Below are positions 22,971 through 33,599 of a stretch of DNA of 64,000 nt, one piece after another. Numbering within the stretch: the first letter of the stretch is position 1; the number at the start of each line of letters is the position of its first letter. Made by a program: the position numbers and the translations under genes. The notes under the pieces are model-generated. The model did not search any database. It saw only the letters and a program-made list of their open reading frames with translations, and was not told where the DNA came from. This DNA comes from Pisaster brevispinus (Eukaryota > Echinodermata > Asteroidea > Forcipulatida > Asteriidae), in contig JAMKCF010000001.1 in NCBI GenBank assembly GCA_023634235.1, positions 3,971,140-4,035,139 of the forward strand. The letters run 5' to 3'.

Positions 22971-23130
22971 GGGAATAAAAGAGTAGTGACTCGGTCTTAA
23001 ACGCTGTTTAAAACCTTGCAGGGTCGTGGCCGCGCGATAAAGACACTCGCCTTTGGCTCTTATCCACACGGCCACGACCCTGCCGGTTTTAAACGGCCGT
23101 TGAAGACCGAGTCACTACTCTTTTATTCCC
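22971..23130. mobile_element. 160-bp foldback MITE
   Basis: The whole segment is a near-palindrome: GGGAATAAAAGAGTAGTGAC at the left pairs with GTCACTACTCTTTTATTCCC at the right, and CAGGGTCGTGGCCG pairs with CGGCCACGACCCTG nearer the centre. Arms are about 70 bp. No ORF. It lies in intron 1. Confidence 0.85.
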
Positions 23131-24425
23131 TTTTTTTATAAAATTGCAAATCGCAGCCAAACAGCTGAATGGAATACAATTGCACATAAAAATACATAAA
23201 AATTGAATATAAACAAAAATTATTATAATAAAATAGAAGTAAAACACTAAAACACTAGAGCCAAAAACCACAAACACAAACTCATCAAGTGGACACCCAC
23301 AATCTTGCGCGATGAAAGTATAAAAAACACAACAAAAAGTCGGGTTAAGAGGTAGTTGCGATAATTGTAACCCTACTCCCGATGGCGGAGCCGGAGGGTT
23401 ACGAGACAGTATGCGCAAAATTCGACCACATTTGACCAAAAAAAAAAACCTTGTACAATTTCGATCAATGTTGACAGACAAGTCACCAGATTTGCCCCAT
23501 TTTTACCGCTTTCGAAAATCATGACACAAATTCTAAGAAAACGACTTGATCCTCAATGTCTAATGAATCCATTCATAACACTCAAAACATCATTGAGGAA
23601 ATATTTTGAAGAAAAAGGACAAAAACTTACCAGCTTGTACATTGGCACTCCACTGGCACATTTTCTGAATGCAGATGGTTTCAGATTAAATACCCAGTGA
23701 TTTTACTATGGGTACGGTTGTGGCCCAGGATACGAAGTGATCCATTAGCCACATACATGTAATGGGGCAAGGCCTAGGCCTACCCCTAACAGGTACTCCT
23801 AATATGTTGTTACTTTACACTGTCGCACCACAGGGGGCACAGGAGGTCTTATTCTTTTTGCTCAGGGCCAGCTAAGATAAGACGCTAATTTGTTCGTAAA
23901 TACCCGAGGGGAGGGGTGGGGTGGTAAGGGGTTAGGCGGGTCGTTAAAACTCCTTCTATTTCCTTCCTCCATGTTTACACTAACCTCATAATAAATATGG
24001 ATGATTGTGTACAAAGTGACAAAAGTCCTATTAGTATTTGGGTTTTTTCCGTCGCCCTTTTTGTTTTTAAGTCACTCTCCATGTCTGACCAAACAAATGA
24101 TCAGTTGTATGCAGTGTGAACATACCCATTTATCTTTTTTTGGAAACTATCAATTTATGGATTGACATTTTTGAAACTGCATCACTGACTGACTGAGACC
24201 ATGGAGGAATAAGTCAGTGCTGAGACTGAGACTGAGGGTCCAAAGAACACATACATAGAGCCCAATTTTGGCGAGATCTGGCCGCAAACAAGAACAACAG
24301 GTGTACAAAAGTGGTGACGGAAAAAAACCGAATAGGACTTTGTACACAGTTCTAGGAGTAGCCTACCTTTACTTTTAGACCAAGGTAACTCTAATTAGGC
24401 GCTGTATTGTTACTCATTTAAAAAA

Positions 24426-24453
24426 ATTGTTTGTATACATGTATACAAACAAT
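24426..24453. repeat. Perfect 28-bp palindrome
   Basis: The 28 bases are an exact self-complement with no loop, centred on CATG (half-site ATTGTTTGTATACA). The FOX-like TTGTTTG motif occurs once on each strand. Confidence 0.95.
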
Positions 24454-25800
24454 GTCGGTCATATTGCTCCCAAGAGAAACCTACAGACCAATCTGCACAT
24501 GTGAGTGCTGCGCGCTGCCATTGCCATTGGCATTGCAGTTGGGACGCTGTCAGCGCAAGGATTTGTACACAAAGACGTGAAAAAAAACGATGTCTGTTTT
24601 ACTTTTTATGCGAATTAGGTGTCTTCCCCCAACAATTTACACAATTTCCCTGATAGGACAGCATGATATACTGATGTAGAACATATTTTTGAAGTATTTG
24701 CAACTACATGTAAACAGAAAGGGAATACTCGATTTCTGACAACAAACGCACTAAACGTATAAACACACTAAACCCGCGATCGTGTACATGTATAGTTTCC
24801 ATGTCTATTTACACTTAAAAATCACCTTGTCTGCGCTATTTTCAGGATTCAGTTTCTGTTCAGTTGCGAATAGTTATATTTATGGTCATTTTTCTACATC
24901 GTTACATCATGCTGTCCTGTCAAGGAAATTGTGTAAATCATTGAGCAAGACAACTAATTCAAAAAAAAAAAGAAAAAAGGCAACAGTTTTCCCCATGTCT
25001 TTGTCATGTTTGCGTACAAAACCATGCGCTGAGAGCATCCCAGCAATGGCAATGGCGGTGCTTACCAGTGGTAATACCACTCCCACATGCGGACTAACTT
25101 GGATTAGTCTATACACGAAAGGCAAATCATGAAATCTATCTAAAAAATCTATGACACAAAGTTTTCCAACATCCAAAGCTACAACAAAGGCATGACAAAA
25201 CGGCTTGAAATTTGCCTACACTGTACAGTACAGGCTTCTCAAGATGTTGTTTGTGTGATATTAGTCATTCAATTGTACTCACGAACATTATCAGGGCTCC
25301 AAATTGATTTTTTTTTTGACCAAAAGTTTGCACCGCGTTATGCTCAGCCACGATTTCTGTTGATGATGACTGCGATTCACGTCCCATATTGGGACTGTTG
25401 ACAAAATGGCTGCCATAGCCGACATTTGACATTTTTCAGGTGGCTCCCATTCCTAAAATTACCTGGGCAATGGTCTACAAATGTGCCAAATTTCATGCTT
25501 GAACGTCAAAACCCACAATTCTTTGCTTTATTCGCTTTACTTTATTTTTCTAATTATGTAGACGACAGTTACAATTACTTTTAAACGCAAGCTTTGTTCA
25601 ATATAGCACAATACCGTAATATCATTGAATATATAATCGCATTTAATGCAATTTATAAGCTAGAGATTTATTTAATTTTTTTAATTTTAATTAATTATTG
25701 TGTTCTGCTTTGTTCATATGTAGGCTACCGAACCAAATTGCTATTATTTACATTATTGTCATATCAATAAATTTATATTAGCAATTATTGCAATTTCAAT

Positions 25801-25915
25801 TGCTCTCTCTGTCTGGAAAAGTAGTAGGCCTAGTACACTTTGGCTGATAAACAACCACTACCAAATCACTACTTCAACAGGTGTATTTGAATACCTGTGA
25901 TCAATGTTACATGTA
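25801..25915 (+). repeat. Intronic direct repeat, copy upstream of exon 2
   Basis: About 115 bp, including AAAGTAGTAGGCCTAGTACA and GATAAACAACCACTACCAAA, are nearly identical to 26823-26945. The two copies bracket exon 2 of the unrecognised gene. Confidence 0.85.
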
Positions 25916-26105
25916 CAATGTACGTATGTACATACATGTACATGTAATGAGCTTTCAAAGTCAGAAAATATCACAAAAAAACACTTTTCGCGACATTCGC
26001 ACCCGCAAAATGGCCGTCTCGACCATATCTCGAAAATGACGAGCAGTATGATTTTACGTTTTGAATGTGTTCATTTGGGCCACATTCCATCATTCTGATA
26101 AAGTT

Positions 26106-26163
26106 TCATCAAAATTTGAGTGGGTCCCCGGGAACCACTGGTTGATTTGACATGGAATGTCCC
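26106..26163 (-). repeat. Solo end of a GGTCATTCC-type TIR element
   Basis: The sequence GGTTGATTTGACATGGAATG with a preceding GGGTCCCCGGGAACCAC matches the right terminal repeat of the element at 29243-31141. No partner end is seen nearby, so it is a truncated or solo end. Confidence 0.5.
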
Positions 26164-26324
26164 AATGATACATAAAGTAGCTCAATAGGAGATCATCAGA
26201 TGGGGTTAGGTGAGGATTCATTGTTTTATATGCCACCATGTGGAAAAGTAGCCACATAGCCACCTTTGTACCATGCCCACCTTAAAACATGCGACCATTT
26301 AACATTTTAATCGTTTAATTTCAG

Positions 26325-26631
26325 GTTACCTCTATGTGGGGATTTAAGAAAGAAGATTTCAACTGTGTCAAGATAACTCTCTTAAAGCCATCTACACAAG
26401 AATATCAAGGTTACAGAAACTTCCAAACAGTGGAATTCACCCAGTATAATTCAAACACCGTGATAAACGCTGCAGTTTCTGTAGTGACTAAAGACCCACC
26501 TCAGAGTGCCTCAGATTCGCCGCTGAAATCACTGTTTACTGAACTGGAGCAATTGAAGGGATTGGTTGCTTCAGAAAAAACAGGTCGGGGAAAAAAAAAG
26601 GCAACATCCATATGGGAAGTCAGTGAGACAG
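26325..26631 (+). CDS. Exon 2 of the unrecognised three-exon gene
   Basis: Acceptor TTTAATTTCAG precedes 26325 and a strong donor, GTAAGT, follows at 26632. The frame is open for 102 codons plus 1 nt (phase 0 in, phase 1 out) and reads VTSMWGFKKEDFNCVKITLL and onward. Composition is protein-like and hydrophilic, with no transmembrane segment. A likely helix, SLFTELEQLKGLV, is followed by a basic patch, KTGRGKKKAT, which could be a nuclear localisation signal. I do not recognise a family. Phase 1 out matches the phase of exon 3, and the joined frame is continuous. Confidence 0.7.
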
Positions 26632-26822
26632 GTAAGTCTAATATAAGTGTCACTCAAAGCAGGGGTAGAATTTTAATGGGAGAGTTTCAGACACTGATGG
26701 CGGCAGACCTACTGTGTAAATGTCCATTGTTTACGTCATTGTGAGCATGCGCGTGATCTTCGAAAACAATGGAAAAACCCGGTAGGTCTGCTGCCACCTA
26801 TCCTTCTGGAGAGTCTCCCATT

Positions 26823-26945
26823 GCTCTCTCTCTGTCACAGAAAAAGTAGTAGGCCTAGTACACTTTGGCTGATAAACAACCACTACCAAATCACTACTTC
26901 ATCACCACAATCCTGGTATTGTATACCTGTGATCACTGTTACAGT
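26823..26945 (+). repeat. Intronic direct repeat, copy downstream of exon 2
   Basis: Near-identical to 25801-25915 over about 115 bp. A recombination between the copies would delete exon 2. Confidence 0.85.
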
Positions 26946-27151
26946 TACGAAAGAAAGAAACTAGACTCCGCATGTGGGAAGTGCGGGAGAATTATTATTT
27001 TGACAGTCTGGGGAGTGTTCCAACGCACAAAAATTGTGGAGATCATAAATATTCATTGTGTTATGCCCAACCAATTGCTGCACAGGTCACCAAGTCCTTG
27101 CACTCTCCGTGCGTGGAAAGTGCAGAGATGATAAATATTCCTTGTGTATGC

Positions 27152-27708
27152 TAGCCTTGTCCAAGGCTCTTTACGTAAGCACCCCGCTTTGAATTCACCA
27201 GGTAGCATAACAATACTGGCACGGTACTTCAGTACTTGATACACAGTTTACCGTGGGGTCGAAGCATGGTTTTTCAACCTCGTACCAAAAAACGTGGCCG
27301 AAACAGAGCCTTGTTCCCACTGTAAAAAAGGTCAAATTGTGGGCCGAGTTGCTTTATGCTAATATTTCCCGAAGGTGTAAGCTCATTGGTTAAACCATAT
27401 CATTACGTCATAGCGAGAGTTTATGATTGGACGATTATCCGCCCAGTACAGGAAGTGAATATTCAATATCCGATTTCAGCATACGTAATTAGCGCTGGAA
27501 TCCCTGCGCAAAGATAAAGAAAAACATAAGCTGCCGTTTACAATGGGAACAAGGCTCTGTTTCGGCCTCATTTTTTGGTACGAGGTTGATAAACCATGCT
27601 TCGACCCCACGGTAAGTTGTATATCAAGTACTGCAGTATCGTGCCAGTGTTATGGTACGTGGTGAATTCAAAGCGAGGTGCTTGCGTAAAGAGCCTTGGA
27701 CAAGGCTA
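27152..27708. mobile_element. 557-bp Mutator-like MITE with 9-bp target duplication
   Basis: Terminal inverted repeats of ~173 bp (27152-27326 and 27537-27708) begin TAGCCTTGTCCAAGG and end CCTTGGACAAGGCTA. It is flanked by identical nine-base duplications, TGTGTATGC (27143-27151 and 27709-27717). The five terminal bases TAGCC and the duplication length are the same as in the 2.2 kb element at 20303-22530, while the rest of the TIR differs. The ~210-bp centre has no ORF. It lies in intron 2. Confidence 0.85.
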
Positions 27709-27866
27709 TGTGTATGCTCAATCTATGACTGCGCATCAGTGTGATTTGGCAACTTGCCATATAGTTGTGTCATTGAATTTCTACCAACCCCAAAACTCAA
27801 ATGTAGAATTTGTATTGCTGTATTAGTGTTACAAGCATGATGAGATGAGGCATGGGGTATAACGCT

Positions 27867-28777
27867 GTGTCCGAATGAAGCGACTTTGGCTACGGCTATG
27901 GCTGCTGGCTGCAACGACAACGTTGAATAATAGGAGTTTTCAGCGATCCGGTTGTAGCCACTGCCAAAGCCATTCATTCGGACAAGGCTTTCGGCTATGG
28001 CTGCTGGCTGCAACGACAACGTTGAATAATAGGAGTTTTCAGCGATCCGGTTGTAGCCACTGCCAAAGCCATTCATTCGGACAAGGCTTTCGGCTATGGC
28101 TACTGGCTGCAACGACAACGTTGAATAATAGGAGTTTTCAGCGATCCGGTTGTAGCCACTGCCGAAGCCATTCATTCGGACAAGGCTTTCGGCTATGGCT
28201 GCTGGCTGCAACGACAACGTTGAATAATAGGAGTTTTCAGCGATCCGGTTGTAGCCACTGCCAAAGCCATTCATTCGGACAAGGCTTTCGGCTATGGCTG
28301 CTGGCTGCAACGACAACGTTGAATAATAGGAGTTTTCAGCGATCCGGTTGTAGCCACTGCCAAAGCCATTCATTCGGACAAGGCTTTCGGCTATGGCTAC
28401 TGGCTGCAACGACAACGTTGAATAATAGGAGTTTTCAGCGATCCGGTTGTAGCCACTGCCGAAGCCATTCATTCGGACAAGGCTTTCGGCTATGGCTGCT
28501 GGCTGCAACGACAACGTTGAAGAATAGGAGTTTTCAGCCATCCGGTTGTAGCCACTGCCGAAGCCATTCATTTGGACAAGGCTTTCGGCTATGGCTGCTG
28601 GCTGCAACGACAACGTTGAATAATAGGAGTTTTCAGCGATCCGGTTGTAGCCACTGCCGAAGCCATTCATTCGGACAAGGCTTTCGGCTATGGCTGCTGG
28701 CTGCAACGACAACGTTGAAGAATAGGAGTTTTCAGCGATCCGGTTGTAGCCACTGCCGAAGCCATTCATTCGGACAC
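27867..28777. repeat. 99-bp minisatellite, nine units, bounded by GTGTCCGAATG inverted ends
   Basis: Nine units of exactly 99 bp carry landmarks GGCTATGGCTGCTGGCTGCA, AATAGGAGTTTTCAGCGATC and AAGCCATTCATTCGGACA. The array starts with GTGTCCGAATGAA (27867) and ends with TTCATTCGGACAC (to 28777), an inverted pair. It therefore looks like a foldback element whose body was amplified head to tail. Variant sites (GCTG/GCTA; CAAAGCC/CGAAGCC; AATAATAG/AAGAATAG) show units 1-3 equal to units 4-6, a 297-bp higher-order step. Because 99 is divisible by 3 and the unit lacks stops, long open frames exist on both strands, but they are not genes. It lies in intron 2. Confidence 0.9.
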
Positions 28778-28939
28778 GGCCTATTATTCTTGCTAAGGAT
28801 TTTGTTCGGCAGAGGAAAAGTTTGAATGCTTCATATTTCGACGTTTGGGGTTTACCGTTAACAACTCATTTTTTCTCCTCTTTGTTCATCTCCCTTTTCT
28901 TACGAATGAAATTTGTCTGCCCCAAAAATATACTTGCAA

Positions 28940-28959
28940 ACCCCCCCCCCCCCCCCCAA
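28940..28959 (+). repeat. Poly-C run
   Basis: About 19 consecutive C residues between AAA and AAAG. It is prone to length error in sequencing and to slippage. Confidence 0.9.
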
Positions 28960-29242
28960 AGAAAAAGGCCTCCATAATATGCCCTAAATACGGTGGGCTC
29001 AGTCGATCAGTCTTTTGGGACTGGGATTCAGAGTGGGAAGTGCACAATTAGTTTTTGGAATATCAGGCTGAAAGCAATTCAAAGGTTTGAAGTTCGGCTT
29101 TGCAAAAGCAACAAAACGTTTTATCCTGAATTTGTCTTTAAAATTAATAAATAAAAAACATAATCTTCTTTTTATTGAACATTTTATGATTAAAATCAAT
29201 TAAATCTCAAAATTTTATTTAAACAAAAAATTTACAAAAAGG

Positions 29243-31141
29243 GGGTCATTCCGTGTCAAATCAACCAATATTCTGAAAATTGGTACGGGTCACCTCTCGG
29301 ATTTGGCTGAAATTCGTTTCTTACATTCATCTATGGGTGTAATGAGCACTTGCAAAAAAAAAATTCCCAACCCCGTCGTTTCATAATTACGGTACTGCGT
29401 AGTGCGCGTAATTCCCGTGTTATTTAGAGCACCTTTAAAATAAGATACAAAGGTATGAATTGGTACCTCGAGGGGAACTTTCATCCAAAGAACCCAAATA
29501 TGGCCTCAAAACAAGTGTAAGTCATCCTCTTATCTCTCTACAGTCTACTCAAAAGCACTAATTTAATCTGCCGATAAAATTAATTTCCATTTTTAGACCC
29601 CCCTCATTCTCATAATTGATAATAACAAAAGCTTCTTTTTGCACAATGTGTATTGTGTGGGCATACATGTATGTGGTTACCTCCAAGCACCATTTGTAAA
29701 TACAGGTCCAATCTACATTTGGACCAAATTTCGTTATGGAGACTCTTCTCCTTCATGGTCAGGCAGTATTTTGAACTTAATGAACTTGGGGCATTTTGCC
29801 CATAAACATGATAAACAGTATGATAATACCCACGTACATACTGCATAGTACATGACCATTGTGCATGTAATGGTAATACCATAAGAGTGGAGACAGTAGA
29901 ACAAAGGAATACAAAAAGGACAATGCTGTCCTCACATTGGAATCCTTTGTATTTTTGTGTCCTCACATTTTTTCGTGCGCTAAGTCTATGGAGAGTGTTA
30001 AGTTAGAGGGACAAAGGAAAGTCCTCACATATATAGCAATAAATTTATACATATGTACACGTACTTTGTATACATGTACATGTGTACTTTACAAAAACCT
30101 TATAAAAGAAGAAAATTAAATCACATGGAATCTTGTATCACTAACTTCACTTGTTTATTTTGTGTTTTGCATCAAGGTGTTAAAAGGAACCACTATTATA
30201 TGGAAAGCCATCTTGTTTTTAGCCTGAATTTTTTGTAGGTACATTGTATGTACATGTAATGTCTAGGCCTTTTAAGATTGATATTTGGAATTTCTTGGCA
30301 TTAATTTGAAACAATAACACACTTTAGTTTAATTTACATAAGACTAAGTACACCTTTCTATTGCTGCTGGAATTTTACTTTGAACATGTATAAAGTATCA
30401 CTTTCTTAATAAAATAGTGTTTGGGGTATTAAGTAAAATAATGTACAGGTCCATTTATTTTGATTTAATAAAGGGGTATTGTTTCCTGCTGTGTTTTAAA
30501 TCCAAAATCAATCTTACAGGCTCAAAACAAGATGGCTTAGTTCTTTTCAACACCTTGATGCAAAACAACAAATAAGAAATTGATATATGAGTAATAAAAG
30601 ATACCCTTAGCAGGCCTGATACTTCACGGAGGCAATGAAGGCGATTGCCTCCATGCCCCCTGGTCATTGCCTTGGTGCCCTTGAAATGCTACAGTAGAAA
30701 TTCACAATTTCCTCATAGGGTGCCTTGATGCCCTTGCCCTTTCAAAAACGAAGTATACAGGCCTGCTTAGATTTTGTTTTCTTTTCTTTTAATACATAGT
30801 ACATTCACATCATGTTGTACAATGTACTATGTACATGTATTAGTATTATTATGAATACTGCCTGACCATGAAGGAGAAGAGTCCCCATAACGAAATTTGG
30901 TCCAGATGTAGATTGGACCTGTATTTACAAATGGTGTAAGTTTAATTAATCTTGGTGGGTAAGTGTTGCCAAGGTCAAAGGTCACCGACGATTTTGGTGT
31001 TTTTTTCAATAAACGACGCCGAGTTGGAAATTTTGCTTGTGCTCATTATTTGTATAGATGAATGTTAAAAAAAAAACGAATTTCAGCCAAGTCCGAGAGG
31101 TGACCCGTACCACCATTGGTTGATTTGACATGGAATGACCC
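29243..31141. mobile_element. 1.9 kb foldback element with GGGTCATTCC ends, in intron 2
   Basis: The left end GGGTCATTCCGTGTCAAATC pairs with the right end GATTTGACATGGAATGACCC. Inverted homology continues about 110 bp inward, through GGTACGGGTCACCTCTCGGA and its complement. A second inverted block, 29688-29777 versus 30852-30935 (CAGGTCCAATCTACATTTGG), lies inside. There is no transposase frame. The target duplication is not clear. Another foldback element (30609-30767) is nested in it. Confidence 0.7.
30609..30767. mobile_element. 159-bp nested foldback MITE
   Basis: Ends AGCAGGCCTGATACTTC and GAAGTATACAGGCCTGCT are inverted copies. The interior holds GGAGGCAATGAAGGCGATTG. TTAG adjoins both ends and may be the target duplication. 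Inserted in the 29243-31141 element. Confidence 0.65.
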
Positions 31142-31169
31142 ATGTGCTTATTGCAATCTTGCCGAGATT

Positions 31170-31171
31170 AA

Positions 31172-31207
<36 letters not shown>
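31170..31207 (+). repeat. Poly-T tract
   Basis: About 36 consecutive T residues just downstream of the 29243-31141 element, possibly the poly-A tail of a minus-strand retroelement, of which nothing else is visible. Confidence 0.85.
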
Positions 31208-31210
<3 letters not shown>

Positions 31211-31808
31211 GTTTTTTTCACTAGCCTATTGCCCGGACTATCAAACCCCACTAGCCAGTAGACACATGAAACCATGAGCACCATAAACACTTTATAAAAT
31301 AAGACTAACGAGAAAATTTTGATGTTTGTTTATAAACACAATCCACAAGTTTCAGAACTGTAGCACATTACCTCCAGGCTGGGAAAAATCATTACCTTGA
31401 AAAATTAGGGAGTTTTCACAAAAAAAAGAAAAATCTAAGAGAACAACACAGCTTATTGTAACTCTACATTTCTTTACTGGCAAGTGTTATCTTTTCTACA
31501 AACAAGTTTGAGATAAAATGATTCAAGAGATGAGATTTTAGAGTCATTTTTCTGTAAGAGGAGAATAGCCAGGGATGTTACATTGTACCTTAAATCACTC
31601 TCCTAAATTGAATTTTGATAAATTATTGTCTGCTTCCAGCTGGTCTCAATGAAATCTGTATCAAAAATAACTTCTCTTTTTGCTTTTCCATTCCAAACAT
31701 GACAAGCCTAAAATTATTTCATGAATATTTATAAATAATATGAAATGTAAAATGAAATGTAATGATAAACATCATCATTTTTTTTTTATTTTGTCATTTT
31801 ACTTCCAG

Positions 31809-32452
31809 CCACCATGACGAAACAGTGCTCCTCTTTAGTCCAATCCTTTATGAGCAATATGGCTAACACACACGGAAAATGGGGTGTTTGTGAGCTAGTA
31901 AGGGCAATCATAGAGAAATGCTCACTGGAAATGCAGGTTGCTTATACAGTGAGTACATCACACCCCAGTAACTTTGCAACTGTGGTTAAATTAAGAAAGA
32001 AAATGGAGAGCTCATCTGAGTCTTCAAGTGACGATAGCACTAGTGACTCATCACCTGAGGATGATTCCAAAGTGAAAACACCAGACATTCTGGTTTTTGA
32101 GAACATGTCAGTAAACTGCTTAGCCAAGCCATTAACAACAAAACTACTCATATCCGTTAAAAGTGGTTTTCATACAAATCTGGAAGATTTTGCCATAGAA
32201 CTCCTTGGGCGATTACCCTATCAATCGGGTCCCATATTTGGACTGCAAGTTAACGCTGCGGGGGCATTTTTGGCCTCAGTTGCATACGACCCAGAAAAGG
32301 TCAAGGTTATAATTTGCGATTACCGTTCCTTCTTCTTCCTTTCTGGAGAAGGACGTCCATTAAATGTTTCAGGTTTGAATAGTTTGGTGGAATGTATCAA
32401 ATGTGTACTCACAGACGAGGCTTTAAACTGGACCATCAGTGACTCCAATTAA
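31809..32452 (+). CDS. Exon 3 (terminal) of the unrecognised three-exon gene
   Basis: A pyrimidine-rich acceptor ending ACTTCCAG precedes 31809. With the 1-nt phase from exon 2, the frame reads A-T-M-T-K-Q-C-S and stays open to TAA at 32450-32452. The full product is 6 + 102 + 214 = 322 aa. An N-terminal helical part (SLVQSFMSNMANTHGKWGVC) leads to a Ser/Asp/Glu-rich acidic linker (ESSSESSSDDSTSDSSPEDD). A folded C-terminal half follows: PDILVFEN, LLISVKSGF, LLGRLPYQSGPIFGLQVNA, VKVIICDYRSFFFL. The spacing PD...(x)SVK with strands around it recalls PD-(D/E)xK nuclease-like folds, but the acidic residue before the lysine motif is missing, so this is only a guess. The in-frame ATG at 31814 could also serve as a start of a shorter protein. 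No family is recognised. Confidence 0.7.
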
Positions 32453-33040
32453 GTTCAAACTTGGAAATCTGTTTGTACATATTTAATGCTGCTGTCAGAC
32501 TCTGTTCCTCTAATGAGTCACACGACAGCACCCTCGTGTCCAGTTTAAGACGTGTTATTTTTGGAAATTTAATTAGTGCATTAAATCTTAATTTTATTAC
32601 AACAATTTACTTTCCACTTTTTTTTAAAGTGTCCTTAAGCACGGATATTTGATAAAAAATGTATTTCAAACAAATTGCACTTCAGTGACCCTAGCTCTAG
32701 TCCGTTGGACAAAACCAGTTGTAAATGCCTCGGCAAGTTGTAAGGTTGAAACAGCGGACCAGTTGCTAAACGAGTTTAATCTAAGCCCTGCTAAAAACAC
32801 TCTTGTTAGCAAAAACAAGTCATCAAATTCCTTGTGAAATTCCCTTTCCAAAAATGTGCATCATAACTGTGACTGAACAGCGGTAGACTAGTTTGCGAGT
32901 TGAGAGTAGGACTGCACATGCGCCGGCTGTGCGCGGCACGTTGCAGGGGGTCCTGTGTGGTCAAATTTATGCAAACAGAAGTAATACACTCAAGCAACCA
33001 AGTCACCACTACATCCATGCTATATAGGTTTCCACATTGT

Positions 33041-33046
33041 AATAAA
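33041..33046 (+). promoter_or_regulatory. Candidate polyadenylation signal (AATAAA)
   Basis: AATAAA about 590 bp after the stop of the 322-aa gene, with T-rich sequence downstream at 33120. It would give a 3' UTR of about 600 bases. Confidence 0.4.
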
Positions 33047-33239
33047 GAAAAAGAATTTTGAAGACTTGTATCAAGAGTTAATACGGCATTATGACAAAAC
33101 AAGGCTTTTGTATTAAGATGAATTTTTTTTAGCTGGGCTGTTTAATCTCTTTATGTGCAAAAAATAACATAAACAAAACAAAACATGTTTCACTGTTTGA
33201 CATACCCTGGTTATTCTTTTATACAGTGACATGTGTGGA

Positions 33240-33565
<326 letters not shown>

Positions 33566-33599
33566 AATCTGCTCGTCGCAGCCAGCAGGCTGAAACATA

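Noticed and set aside
24782..25176. Overlapping 116- and 89-codon frames
   Set aside because: Inverted similarity to 24515-24580 suggests a repeat, with no splice or family support on either strand.
27723..28825. Long open frames on both strands (348 and 316 codons) of repetitive protein
   Set aside because: Both run through the 99-bp minisatellite. A period divisible by three without stops gives open frames on both strands, with no start context, splice sites or family support.
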